A DNA stretch of 64,000 bases from Montifringilla adamsi. Its lineage: Eukaryota; Chordata; Aves; Passeriformes; Passeridae. Positions 27,201 to 38,600 of the stretch are shown piece by piece. The stretch covers positions 5,655,679 through 5,719,678 of the forward strand of contig JAGGNK010010337.1 in the NCBI GenBank assembly GCA_017590115.1, written 5' to 3'. The translations under genes and the position numbers were made by a program. Each line of letters starts with the position of its first letter. Position 1 is the first letter of the stretch. The notes under the pieces are model-generated. The model saw only the letters and a program-made list of their open reading frames with translations, did not search any database and was not told the origin of the DNA.

Positions 27201-30200
27201 CAGGCATGCCATCAGTCTGGCCCAAAGGGCTCTCCTGCATGCTCCTCCCTGCCAGCAGCCTCTGCTCATGTCTCCCTTTCCATCTGCCCTCCACTTGTGG
27301 GGTCCACAAAGATGCCCATCTGTTCTGCCCTGTCCATGCCAATGGGGCACAGAGGGATAAAAAAATGAATGCCACTAACAAAAATATCCAAATAGGGAAG
27401 GCTCAAGAAGGGAAGCACCACAGGCTCCTCATGACACATTGAGGCAGCATTGCAAAGCATGAATCACACTGATGAAGGCCCTGTGTCCCCTGGTGTCCCC
27501 ATGCAGGTATCCCTCCCTCCTCTTCTCACACAACTGCTCTGCTACTGGCTCCTTCCTACACATTTCAGTTTCCCCATCTTCCCCTAATGAGCTGCCCCAC
27601 TTCTCCACAGCAAGAATTCCTCGCTCCCTACACCTATCTAGGAGCCAGGGAGTTGAAGCAAAGTGGTGCTGCAATAGTCCCTGGAGGCAGTAGCTATCTC
27701 CCAGACAACAAACTGCGCCCAGACCATGTCCTGGCATCAACCACACACTCCCCCACCCCACAAAAAATGTTCTTCCCCTTCAAAGCACCATCCAGCCCTC
27801 CCAAGTGCTTCAAGCTCCTTGTTCCCAGCTCAGCACTCAGGAGGTCAAGACAAAAATACTGGAGCAGCATCTTCCCTGCTGAGACACATCCTGGCAAGCT
27901 TCGGGAAACATCGAATGCAGGCGGAAAGGAAAGCATCCCGCAGAGCTGGGCACAGCCCCCATATCCTGATCAAACTAAGTATTACACTCATGACACGCAC
28001 CAAAATTCAAGTTCAGGGATTTTTAAAGCTACCACAGCGCTGAGGAACTCTGAGAATCATGAAGAATATTGCTTGGAAATGCAGTAACATGTTGTAGGGA
28101 GAAAGAAGGGGCCCTGCAGCTGCCTCACGGGTGCCATGACGTGAGTGCTGGAGGTGGCAAGCATCTCATCACATACAGCAGGCCAAAACACAGCACTGTG
28201 CAAGATTCATTTCAGATCTCACATTCTGGCTTCCCATGTTAATGGCTCCACAGAAGATAAAAATCCCATCCTACAGAGTAAATAATTAGCTGTATCCCGT
28301 GATCAAATTTTCTGACTTGTTTTTTTCCCTTGAGCTTTTTCATCCTCAAGATTCAGCCCCCTTTTCCCACAGGATTATTTGCACTTCAAACTCCTGGCAT
28401 TGCAAAGACATACAATTAGAGACACTGGTTTATTTGTCGCTCTGGAGCAGCCATACTCTGGAGCCCCTGTTCTGGACCAGGTCCCCGTTGTGCTGGGAAG
28501 CAAAGGGGTGCTGTAGCATGTAAGAACACTGTCCTTTCTCCCCGAGAACAAACCACAGCTCGCTTCCTAAGGGCACCCCCGATTCAGCCACATGCCAGAT
28601 TAAACAGACAAGAGCAGCAGTGGTTCCAACTCACATCCATATGCCCACACACCCCACCCCAGGGCCACACATCCCAGCCAGGCACCCAGAGCCCAGCGAT
28701 GGGGACACAACTGCAGCAAGCCACCACAGCACCCAGTGGGAGCAGTGTCAGCCACGAGGCCCAATAATCCAGTTCCAAGGAGCAGCACAGCTGCTTTACA
28801 GAGAGGCTGATTTGTAGGTTAATTAAACAGCCACATTCTTTTGTGAAACACTTCAGGCTCAATAAATAGAGGGAGAGTAAAATTCCAGCAGGAGCAGAAA
28901 GAACAAACCACAGCTCGCTTCCTAAGATTCAGCCACATGCCAGATTAAAGAGACAAGAGCAGCAGTGGTTCCAACTCACATCCATACACCCACACACCCC
29001 ACCCCAGGGCCACACATCCCAGCCAGGCACCCAGAGCCCAGCGATGGGGACACAACTGCAGCAAGCCACCACAGCACCCAGTGGGAGCAGTGTCAGCCAC
29101 GAGGCCCAATAATCCAGTTCCAAGGAGCAGCACAGCTGCTTTACAGAGAGGCTGATTTGTAGGTTAATTAAACAGCCACATTCTTTTGTGAAACACTTCA
29201 GGCTCAATAAATAGAGGGAGAGTAAAATTCCAGCAGGAGCAGATAATGAACTGAATGAGTCGACATGACAGGTGCTGGATCCCTATCTTATTTATAGGAA
29301 TTCATTAGAAGGAGAAGGAGAAAGAGATCGTGATAACAAGATAAAGTGGCTCATGTTTGGAGAGGACTTTAAAAAAATACAAAGCCTTGTGGGCGTGTGA
29401 GGGATCATCGCTGTAAAGGTGCTACAAAGGGAGAAATATTTCCCCAGTGATATCCTGATAGAGAAACTATGCTGGACAAGGGGAGTGCCTGGGCACACGG
29501 GCCAAAGCAGGGAAGGTAGATAGCCCTGCAATTGCCCATTCTTCTCATACCTTTCCCAAGTAATTACTCAGCCACTCGTGCTCTGCAGTTGCAAGGCCTA
29601 ACCCTGGGCTCTTTTCAGCCTCCAGCTTTTCAGATGTCAGTGGAACATCCCTGCCTGCACCTTCTGCACAGCCACTGAGGAAGAAGGAGGGCTAATTTTT
29701 CCAGTCCACCTCCTGGCTGGGCAGAGGTGAAAGATGTTTCCCAGAGAACTGGCTCAGTGCTTCAGCCTCCAGGTGTCTCCAACATGCCCCAGTGATCCCA
29801 AGCACACCAAACCACTCCGGAGCACTGCGTGCACTAAGCCTGTCAGCAGTCAGTGGAAAAGCCATTCAGTGCAAATCTGACTCCTGGCACTGACGTTCGG
29901 GTGATGCTTCACCCATGGGCCCCTTTGTCTGAAATGCTGGGGTTTTGTTTCAAGCACAAGGCAGGATGCTTAAAGCATTGGGACTCAGGTCTTCAACCCA
30001 AAATCCACAAGACTTACACTGGTTTCAGCTCAGAAACCCTTAACCCAGCTGTTGGAGAGCGGGCTAGCAGCTCCTGTAGCTGGGCAAGGCTCAGAGAAGG
30101 TAACTCCCTGGTTATCCCTGCTGTTGCCCTGCAGCAGGAGCAGCCAGGTAAATCCTGACACCACACTGATATCCCCAGTGTTCATGGTTACGGCTCTGGG

Positions 30201-32379
30201 CAGCCTTTTTCACTGTGTGCTCCAGGTCTCCAAAGCACTCTGACACACCAGAAGAGGCCAGGACCTACACAGTGTAAAACCACTCTGTTGCAGTCACCTT
30301 GGGACAGAAAAAAGCAGAGCACAGCAATCTTGACAGCAACCTATCTTCAAGGCAGGAGCCTCGAGCCACTCTCTAAAGAAGCTCTTTCCTTCCTGCAGCC
30401 AAGCTGGCAGGACTTGCAGAGCCAGCCCTACAGCTGATCTCAGGAACTCCAGGAGAAACTGCTCCAGGAGAAAAAGAGCTGCAAAATAGGCTATAGTGTG
30501 TATGAAGCAGACCCTGCCTGTTCCACTGTTGAATCCTGTGAGCCCAAATGAGGCTTTTTGTGTGTAAACCATGGAAATCCCTCACACCCCGCTCTGCTCC
30601 TCATCTGTCAGCAGGACTGGAAAACACAGCCACAAAGCTAAACCTCAATCAGGTTAAGTGCAATAACCCTACTCAGGAAACATGTCACCTTGTAAAAAAA
30701 GTCCCTGTGAGTCTCTGGGACACCAAAAGTCCCTTATCCAAAGCAGGAGGAACTTGGAGATGTTACTCAGGACAGCAAAACACCCCTGGTTTAGGCTGTG
30801 CTGAGGACAGTCCTTTGGACACCCCTTTTCTCTGCATGAAGAACATGTGTTTCCCCTTGCTCCCCCCCATCTGTCACCCTGCAAAATAAATTGCTGCCCA
30901 GCTGTAAGCAGGCAATTCCCACCCCAGTTCATTTGCCTGGCCCTCCTCAGTACCAGCTGGCCCCAAATCCGAGCTCGTCCCTGCCTTCTGCACACCCACA
31001 GAGGTTTCCCTACCCCTCGCAAGCTGCTGACAAAGCCCTGCTCTATAACAGGGATGTGTAACTCAGATCCCAGTCCCCCTGGGCTGAGACCAGGGAATGG
31101 GTCCAAGAGGCCAAACAAAAGATGAACCCAGAGGAATCAGCTTCTCCTGCCCAATTTCCAGCCCGGGAGCTTGTGCAACCAGTGGGAGCTTCTCTGCCAG
31201 CTTCCCTGGGTCCAGAAGGGCAGAAAGTGGCAAGGACTGGACGGGCTGTAGGTGCCCATTTACCTTCCAAGGCAAGAAACTTATTTGAGAGATGAGGTTT
31301 AGAGGCTGCATTACCAATCAGAAATCCCCAGCTGACTGGAAAATGCCTGGTGAAATAAACCCCACGGTGACATCCTCCACCTCTCAGCTGGAGACCAGCA
31401 GTCACAGCGAGCACAAGGGAGCCAAGAGGCGCCCAAGGCGCAGCGTGTGAGTCCAGCACTGCCTAATCACACCTCTCACCCATCCATCTGCTCAACTAAA
31501 TATGAAAAGGTGAGAAGTGCCTCTCTTCAGCCCAGTCAGGGCCATCACCATGGCACACCAGCATCATCCAGAGATGGATCCCAGAGACCCACGGAGGGAA
31601 GCAGCAATTCCAGCCCCCAGGGAAGAGCACAGTGACCGCATGGCAGGGAATCTCAAAGCCGGCAGACAATGTAGCCGTCCTCCCGGGCTCAGCGCCGGCT
31701 GACAAACGGGAATAAGCCCAACTGAGCCATCCACCTCCCTGCCCTGGCAATTATACTCTGAGAGAAAGGTTCAAAGCACTATTGTGATCAATTAAATCGA
31801 AAAAAGAGCGGTGTCAGCTTGCAGCCCTGGGAGGATCCAGCCCTTTAGTGATCTCTGAATTAAAAACGCGCATCACAGCATGCACAACGTACAGTTCCTG
31901 CGGGGAAAAAAAGAAAAATCCTTTTTCTAGGCAGAAGCGTTCAGCACTCGGGAGACACAAAAAGCCACGTACTGAGACATCCCTTGCGGGAGAGGGGAAA
32001 GCAGCGGCTCAGGTGAGTGTCACAGCACAGTTGTGCTCAGTTCTTTCAGCTGGGAGCTCCTGGAAAAGCCATCAGTAAGTTCAAATCTGCTTTTCTCATA
32101 CAGCTTTAGGGGAGGAGAGGGAAGGTTATCTATTATCCTTCCTTCCAATGCATGGGGTCTGCTGGAAAACCAGCGGTAAGGACGAAATTCCGCCGATTTA
32201 AAGGGACACGAAGATGGTCGGCTCCCTTTCCCCCCGCTCCCTTTCCCGCACCGCGCCCCTCGGCGCGGGCACATCCAGCCGGAGCCGGCAGCGGGTCCCG
32301 GCGGGCAGGTGGGCGCTCACCTGATGAGGTTCTGCAGGCCCTGCTTGCTGGAGTTCCTCCTGAGGATCGCGCTGGTCAT
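6842..32379 (-). CDS. LSP1: Lymphocyte-specific protein 1 (LSP1), 10 coding exons
   Basis: Coding exons in order are 32379-32321, 19406-19254, 17042-16953, 13796-13613, 12643-12512, 9406-9363, 9191-9110, 8755-8615, 7841-7761 and 6931-6842. All introns are GT-AG, phases agree, and the total is 1056 bases (351 residues plus TAG). LSP1 is a cytoplasmic F-actin-binding phosphoprotein of leukocytes and endothelium, and a target of p38/MK2 signalling in mammals. Landmarks are LTAQWSVEDEEEAARERRRR (residues 21-40, caldesmon/ladinin-like), DEGFSDWSQKLEQRK (about 85-99), a glutamate-rich acidic tract ending near 162, DRTESLNRSIQKSNSIKKSQ (about 209-228), VASTKSLWETGEV (about 273-285), SKRSLWEQKGNPKPE, and the basic C-terminal SGKKYKFVATGHGQYKK (about 326-342), the actin-binding region. 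Exon 1 supplies a basic N-terminus (MTSAILRRNSSKQGLQNLIR), unlike the acidic N-terminus of the common human isoform, so other first exons may exist. Confidence 0.93.
16166..16350 (-). mobile_element. CR1 LINE fragment (3' end), truncated
   Basis: Beginning at 16166 the plus strand reads tcacagaatagtttggattg, followed by aaaggacctttaaaggtcat and ctagtccaatccctctgaa. This is the antisense of the avian CR1 3' end, whose sense strand ends in the ATTCTATGA-type octamer. The sense strand of the element is therefore minus, with its 3' end at the lower coordinate and its 5' side truncated. The right border is fuzzy; similarity is clear to about 16350 and may run to about 16430. There is no reverse transcriptase frame. 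It lies in LSP1 intron 3. Confidence 0.85.
18196..18234 (+). repeat. Poly(A) run of 39 bases
   Basis: An uninterrupted run of 39 A lies in LSP1 intron 2, followed by two shorter A-rich runs (near 18265 and 18285). No recognisable retrocopy precedes it. Confidence 0.95.
19767..19846. repeat. Two-copy 40-base tandem repeat
   Basis: Copies at 19767-19806 and 19807-19846 both begin aagggtttgtaaa and continue with ggtc.tgca, followed by a diverged half. They are clearly related but differ at several positions, so the duplication is not recent. Confidence 0.7.
28545..28899. repeat. Tandem segmental duplication, copy 1
   Basis: Left copy of a direct duplication in LSP1 intron 1, starting agaacaaaccacagctcgct and ending gagcag. 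It carries 10 bases (ggcacccccg, about 28571-28580) that the right copy lacks. Otherwise only about three substitutions separate the copies, so the duplication is recent or is being homogenised. Confidence 0.93.
28900..29243. repeat. Tandem segmental duplication, copy 2
   Basis: Right copy, directly abutting the left one, about 344 bases. It begins with the same agaacaaaccacagctcgct and ends at gagcag before unique sequence (ataatgaactg). The open frames inside are duplicated with it but have no recognisable product, and the sequence resembles no avian transposon I know. Confidence 0.93.
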
Positions 32380-32660
32380 GGTGGCCGAGCCGCGGCGGGC
32401 AGGGTCCCGCTGCCGCCCCCTCCCCAGCGCCGCAGGCAGCCGCCCGGCACTGCGCGCTCCCGCGGCCCCCTCTCCGCCTTCAGGAAGTTCTGCAGCTGGT
32501 TTCCTTTTGTTTCTGCTAGCCCCCCCCTCCCCGCTCCACACCCCCGGCTTGTCTCCTCCACCTCTACCTCCTCCTCCTCCTCCCCCTGTGCCTCGTGGAA
32601 GTGTCACGGGAGAATCTCTGGGCGCCCCGCCGCACAAAGCCCGGCGCTCCCCACTCCCCT
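32190..32660 (-). promoter_or_regulatory. CpG-rich promoter of LSP1
   Basis: A GC- and CpG-rich block surrounds the first LSP1 coding exon (ATG at 32379-32377, context gccaccATGA, a strong start context). It contains repeated CCTCCTCCT tracts near 32560-32590 and no obvious TATA box on the minus strand, as expected for a CpG-island promoter. The long plus- and minus-strand open frames through this block come from the high GC content. Confidence 0.65.
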
Positions 32661-35600
32661 GCGAGGGGGATCCTCTCCTGCCTTTAACTCTTCTCTCCCT
32701 CCTTCATCTTCTCAGCCCCATCCTCTCCCCCGCCCTTTTTTTTTTTCCCCCTTCTGTTTTTCCCCACCTTGACCACTGTTTTTCTGATTACACAAAGCAG
32801 CTAGGGAGCAGACATCCAGGTTGGCAACTCGCACCCGACGGGCTGTAAATCGCTCCTGCTCCATTCACAGCAGAAGTCTTGCATGAAGGTCTCACCTCCA
32901 AACAGTCCCTGCACCCCCGAAGGTGAGCCAAGAGTCAGATTAACACGAAAGGGGTTTAGCACCTAAGGGAAATGCCACACCAGAGGAAAATGTTCTCCTG
33001 GGATGGAGATAGCAGCAAGATTTTGGGGGAAGCCACAGAGCTGCAGCCTCAGGCAGGCTACACGCTGCTTCTGCTCTCAAACATTGCCCCCTCACCGAGT
33101 CACCAAGTCGCCCATGCCTCAGTTTTCCCAGCCATCAAATTGGGCAAGAAGCAAAAAATTCAGCTAAATCTGGCTTGCCTCCTTGAAACATTGATATTTC
33201 AGGAGATAAAAGAAGTGATAGAGTGTTTGATGAAAGACTAAGATAAGACAAAATGCTAAAACAAACTGCCCATCTGCCACACATTCAGATTGTTGTTCTT
33301 CATGCTGCCTCCTCATGGGAGTAGTCTTGGGAGGAAAAAACAGAAGAGTCTTTCTCCCTAAACTGCATCTCCGTGTGCTTTTTGGGTGAAAAGAGAACCT
33401 CTACTATGCCAAACCCAACAGGTGCCTGGACTTGTACCTAGCAAGTTCCAGCCCTGCCTTTTACTTGCACATTATGGTGCTCATGGCATGGCCTGCCCGT
33501 CTTCCCCAAGGTAAGAGGGAATATTCCTCTGACTGTCTGCAAAATGGGAGCAGTTATGATGGAACCACTCTGCTGAGACCTTCACCTTCCTTCTGCTTTC
33601 AGTCCCTCTCATCTAATTTACACATTACCTTTCGATCTCTTCTGCAGAAATGTTTCTTGACTCCTGGTAAGCTGAAATGGGGAAGTTGCCCATGAAATCC
33701 ACCAAGAAATCTCAATTAAAAAAAGGAAGTACCTGCCCTCCCTTCCCCTGTCTCTTCATTTCAAAACAGCTTGGTTTTTCTCCCCTGCAGGTATTTACTA
33801 AGCATCACCTAAGTGATTATGAACAACAAAATCCACAAAGCACAGCCATTGATGCTGGCCTCACTCTGTGGGCTGCTCAGATGATGGCACACTGCATATT
33901 TTTCTTTCTAAACTCAGTGAGAAGATGCAAGAGATCCACCACAAAAGATCTCTTGCTAAAAAAAAACTTGTCCCAGCCCTGCAAGTGCTTGCAGGAGTAA
34001 TTAGGTTTAAGCATGTGAGCATTCCTATTGACTTCACCACAATTGGCCAGAGTTGAAGTGAAGTGTGCACCTACAGGGTTTTTGTTTTGGAGAGAATCGG
34101 CCCAAACCTGCCACTGACTCCCATGGTCCGAGCCAGGCAAGGAGGCAACTTGAAGGAGCCCTGGCAGGCAGAGATGTAGCCCGGCAGCCATGGGCCGGCA
34201 GCAGCTGGGGGTTGAATGAAATCACTGCAAGCGTTCTTCATTCAGAATGAAGGCAGAGATGCCAGACGATCCTCAGGGAGCCAAGGAGGGGCAGGGAGGA
34301 ATGCAGCCACTGCCACCGGGAGAAGGCAGGAGCCTCCTGGAGGTAACAGGACACTGCTACCTATGGGAGGCTAAAGTCTCTGTGTAAATGGGCAGAGGAA
34401 AAGCTGTTAATTCCCCCAGCAAGAGAGCCTTGGCTCCGCATGGGTTTGACTCCCAGAGGATGCCAGCATGAGCTCCTTGTCTTGAAAGCACTTGGCAGAC
34501 TTCCACCCCAGTTCCAGGACTGACTGCCTCTCAGCGATGGGGCTTTCAATGAACAGGGCTGACAGAAACCATGCTTGGATGATGAAATGCAGGACTGGGG
34601 AAAGGTCATGACATTAGCTCTTACTGGTCTAAGGTGCTAAGATAATTTGGAAACACCAGAAGTGAGGCAGTGAGGAAGGGGGTCCCTTAACTGCAACAGG
34701 CATCAGACTGAGCTCTGTGTTGCTCCCAGGGAGAGAAATTCCTGGTACTGAACTCTGCCTGGAAAAATCTTTTAAGGTGGCTGGGCCACTCGACCTCTGG
34801 GGAAGGCTTCCTGCCCTTCTCCTGGCTTCCATCTTTGAGAAAGATATTCAATATGACGAGAAAACTCATCCTTCCTCCAGCATCAGCAGGGTCCTGCAGG
34901 ACCACAGTGGGAAGAGAGCAGGGCAGGACCCACAGCTTGCAAGAAGGGGAAGGGACAGAGTCACTATTCCCTTCTCTGTGGGGCAGGGAGCATTTAAACC
35001 CACTACTCAAAAGCACAAAGGACATGCCCACAGAGAAATCCCAGGAGAAATCCCACACCACTGCCTTAGAGTGCAGAGGCACCTTGGGACCCCTCTCCTC
35101 TCCTGCCCCTCACTGCCACGTGCATCAGTGTGAGTCACACCATGTGTCCAGGAGCAGTAAGGTCAGCATCAGTCCCACAGCTGCTTGGATCCTTTCATAG
35201 AAACAAACCCCCTGATCCCACCAGGAAGTGGGTAGGAGTACAGTGGACACAGGAAGAAAGAAAAAAAAAGAATTAATTCATCTGTTCTTTTTTGGCACAG
35301 TTTAAGCTAGGAGAAACACCATAAATCTCTGCAGCAAAACACCACCCCAGTACAGGAACTGGAGCACCCAGGAGCACATCGTGTGGCACTGGACTTCCCC
35401 AAAGCTCTTCCCAGCAACACGGAAGGCAGAGAAGGTGAAATGCTGTGAGAGAGAACGGGTCTGCCTCCATCCCTGTGGGAAGGAGGGCTGGAATCCCAGA
35501 GAGATAGGGCTGCACCAGTTCCCGTTAATTACACAATCATTCTGCTATGTAGCACTAGTTGCAAAATCAGTTGAAGGCTCACACATGGTCAAAGGGAAAA

Positions 35601-38600
35601 AAAAAAAAAAAAAAAAGAAACAAAAATACCCTAGTCCTGCTAAATACAGCTCAAGCATTTCTCTCCAAAACTGCTGGGATGTCAACCACTGTCAGCATAA
35701 GCCCCAAAGCACAGTCACTGCAAGGGCCAGTGCTTTACAAGTGCCAGCGTGGTTCCCAGAGGTCCATGCCTGCATGTCAGTGGTGGGGTCCCACCCCGAG
35801 AAGATGCTTTCACAGGGACAGCCTCACATCTTCAGCAAGGACTAAGAGCCCTGGAGCCTCTCTCCCTGTGCCTGTGCAGCCCCTAGGACAATGGAATAGA
35901 TGGGGGGTGATCTCTAGTTTTCCTTTTAGGTGATGCATCTTTCCCTCTGCCATCCTATACCTCTCCCCCTATCCTGACATCCCACCAGCCTCTCCTCACC
36001 AGGCACATGCATCCACCACTTCGAAACCAGCCTTTGAAACCACCTCACCTTCACCCTGAACTCCCACTTAACTCAGTCCACCTTACTCTGCCAGCACTCA
36101 CTTTCAGGCAGCCAAATACAGAGACCAAGACAGGCAAACAAGAGATAATCCTGAGGAGAGAGAGCAGTAGCAGCCAAAAGCAGCACATTGTCTGCTTCCC
36201 ACCAGAACAGCTCTTTACAAGCACCAAAGTGTGCTGCCAGGAGGGCAGGGCGCCCCACCTCTGCAATTCACTCAGGGTGCAGGGCAAGGAGTCCAGTCCC
36301 AGGGTGCTCCCCAGCACCCCTTCCTCTGTCCTGGCATGAGTCAGGAGAGGATATTGCCGAGGCAATGCACGACCCCATGGGTGTCCAGGGAGGGGGTGCT
36401 GCAGGCAGGAGCGAACTCTGTTGGCTCAGGGTTGTTGCTCAGAGGAGCACCATGAAAAACACGTATCATTGTGGGTCTAAACAGCCAACAAACACTGTGT
36501 CATATGAAGTCTGAAATATTTGGCATGGGATCAGTGATGACTTTCTTCCTCTGACATCCAAAGAGGCAGAAATGAGAGGGAATCAGAAGCTGGATCTAGA
36601 AGGAGCATTCTTCCTCCTCTACCCCACTGCCACCTCTCACCCTCACACAGAATGGAAAACAGACATTCCCTGGGGAACTTAAGGGGTACATCCATAAACC
36701 TAAAATCACTAGGTTCCATCGTGAAGTTTGCTTCATTTATTAGTGACAGGGGAAGATGCAAATTTACAAGCCTTGTAGGAGAAGATGCTTTTGCCCCAGG
36801 GGTGATACACACAAGGACAAAGGATGGATTTAAAAAAGAGGGGAAGGAGAGGAGCATTACCAGGGCAGCCCAGCACGGTTAAAGGAGATCTGGGCTCCTC
36901 TTGCACCAAGAGCTGGGCAAACAGCAAGAGACCACCTGAGCCACTGCAGTGAGCCACCATCCAGGTTTCCCAGACCAAGGGCTAAGGCCAAGTGACTGAG
37001 CCAAGGCCTGGAGGAGTGCAGCTGGCCCAGCATGCCGAGCCAGCACCATTTCTGATACTGTGCACTGCTATCTATATATTATGTTAAATCAACAAAGCCA
37101 TTGGGAAAGAGACAGGAAGACAAAACAATGGCTGCAGATAAGACACTCCCATCCCACACAGGAGGGTCATTACAGGACAAGAGGAGAACTATTGGCCCCG
37201 GGGAGGCAGGCTCCATCTCTTAGGGATGCTTGTCTACCGCAAGGCCAAGAAGCAGGACACAGGATTCCAGCCAGGATGGATAAGATGTAGGCAGCTGCTG
37301 CCAAGAGGTTGTCTTCCCCCAGCAGACACTGTAGGAAAAATCTGAAAAAGGCCTTTTTATAGCATCACATTGCTTCGTCACGAGTCTCTGCTCAGCAACG
37401 TTTGGAAAGCTGCTGAAAGAACTTGAATTTTGAATGTCTATTTAAAATAAATGGAGTGGTCTTTACTTTCATTAGGTGGATTAGATGGACACTGGGCAGC
37501 TGAAGACACCTTCAGACATCTTCCATGCTGGGCATAAGCGGTGCACTACCAGTAAGAGAGGCACCACCTTCCTTCACCAGGTGGCATCTGTGTGACACGT
37601 TTAAGCATCGCCCAAAGCCGTGCAGCACGATTTGTGGATGGGCCCGAAGGTGAGTTCCACTGCACTGTGAGTGCAGCTCTGTGTCGAGCCGTGCTGCTCA
37701 GCTGACCACACAGCTTTCAAGAAGTAAAATACAGCTTCTGCCCAATATAAACTTATTAGCTCATCTGCAGCTGGCTCCAGGCTCTGATGCAGCACCGTGT
37801 TGTGCAATACAAGCAGTTTTAGCAACCATTAATCTCCGCTTTACAGTGCCGGGCTGTCAATCCAGCTGGGGTCAGGGGACACTAAATGGATCAGAAGGAA
37901 CTCCCGAGCACCACTGGGCAGTTCCTGCATCCCTCACTTCAAGTTGCTCCTTGTCCCAGGGAAAGGCATCTAATAGCAGCTTGCCCATATGCATCCATGC
38001 TTCCCTCGCTAAGCCTGGGCAAAAGACAGGAGCTGTTTTGAAAGGGCTCGCAAAAGCATCATCATGTACTCAAAAAGCTTGAAGATACATGGCTCCATCA
38101 AGGGGGAATAGTCATTAATGCTCCAAAGTGAGGCCCAAAGAAAAGCTGAGAGGAGCCTTTCTGCACAAAGGGCAGCTAATGCTGCATGCAGGAAGATGGC
38201 AACTGGAATGCAGAAGCAGCAGAAGAGACAAATGCAACCCCCAGGAAAAGATCCCACCAGAGCAGGGGTGCACAGCCTGTGTATCACAGTAGTCTGCCCT
38301 TCAAGACAGCTCAGCTTGGGCAAAATGCTGTCAGCTCCTGGTACGGGAAGCTATGTGACAACTGCAAGGAGGCACTTATTTCAAAAGGAAATTATTATTG
38401 TCATCAATTTTACTGGGAGAGAACTCTGCCCTTCCTAAATAGCTGGCAGCCGTGATTGTTTGGGGTCTGTCAATAATTCAGAGTTTGTCAATGCTAATGG
38501 TTCCAAAGCAAGCTTGCACTGGAAAGGAAACTGCTTCTGCAGCAGAAAAACACAAGCACAGAAGAAAAGATCATATTTTCCAAGCTATCTGGCAAGGACT

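Larger units (their letters stand above)
19407..32320 (-). other. LSP1 intron 1, about 12.9 kb
   Basis: The intron runs between the basic first coding exon and the exon starting LTAQWSVEDEEE. The donor is gtgagc at 32320 and the acceptor is ggcttggcag at 19407. It contains a two-copy 40-base tandem repeat (19767-19846) and a nearly identical tandem duplication (28545-29243). I saw no further exon that I could support, although alternative LSP1 first exons could be hidden here, as several promoters are used in mammals. Confidence 0.7.

Noticed and set aside
28584..29207. Paired 92-codon open frames with identical cysteine-rich products
   Set aside because: They are duplicated only because the underlying DNA is tandemly duplicated; there are no splice signals or family features.
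32152..32848. Long plus-strand open frames (206 and 179 codons) over the LSP1 promoter
   Set aside because: They come from CpG-rich sequence antisense to LSP1 exon 1, are low-complexity Pro/Ser/Ala, and show no domain or splice context.
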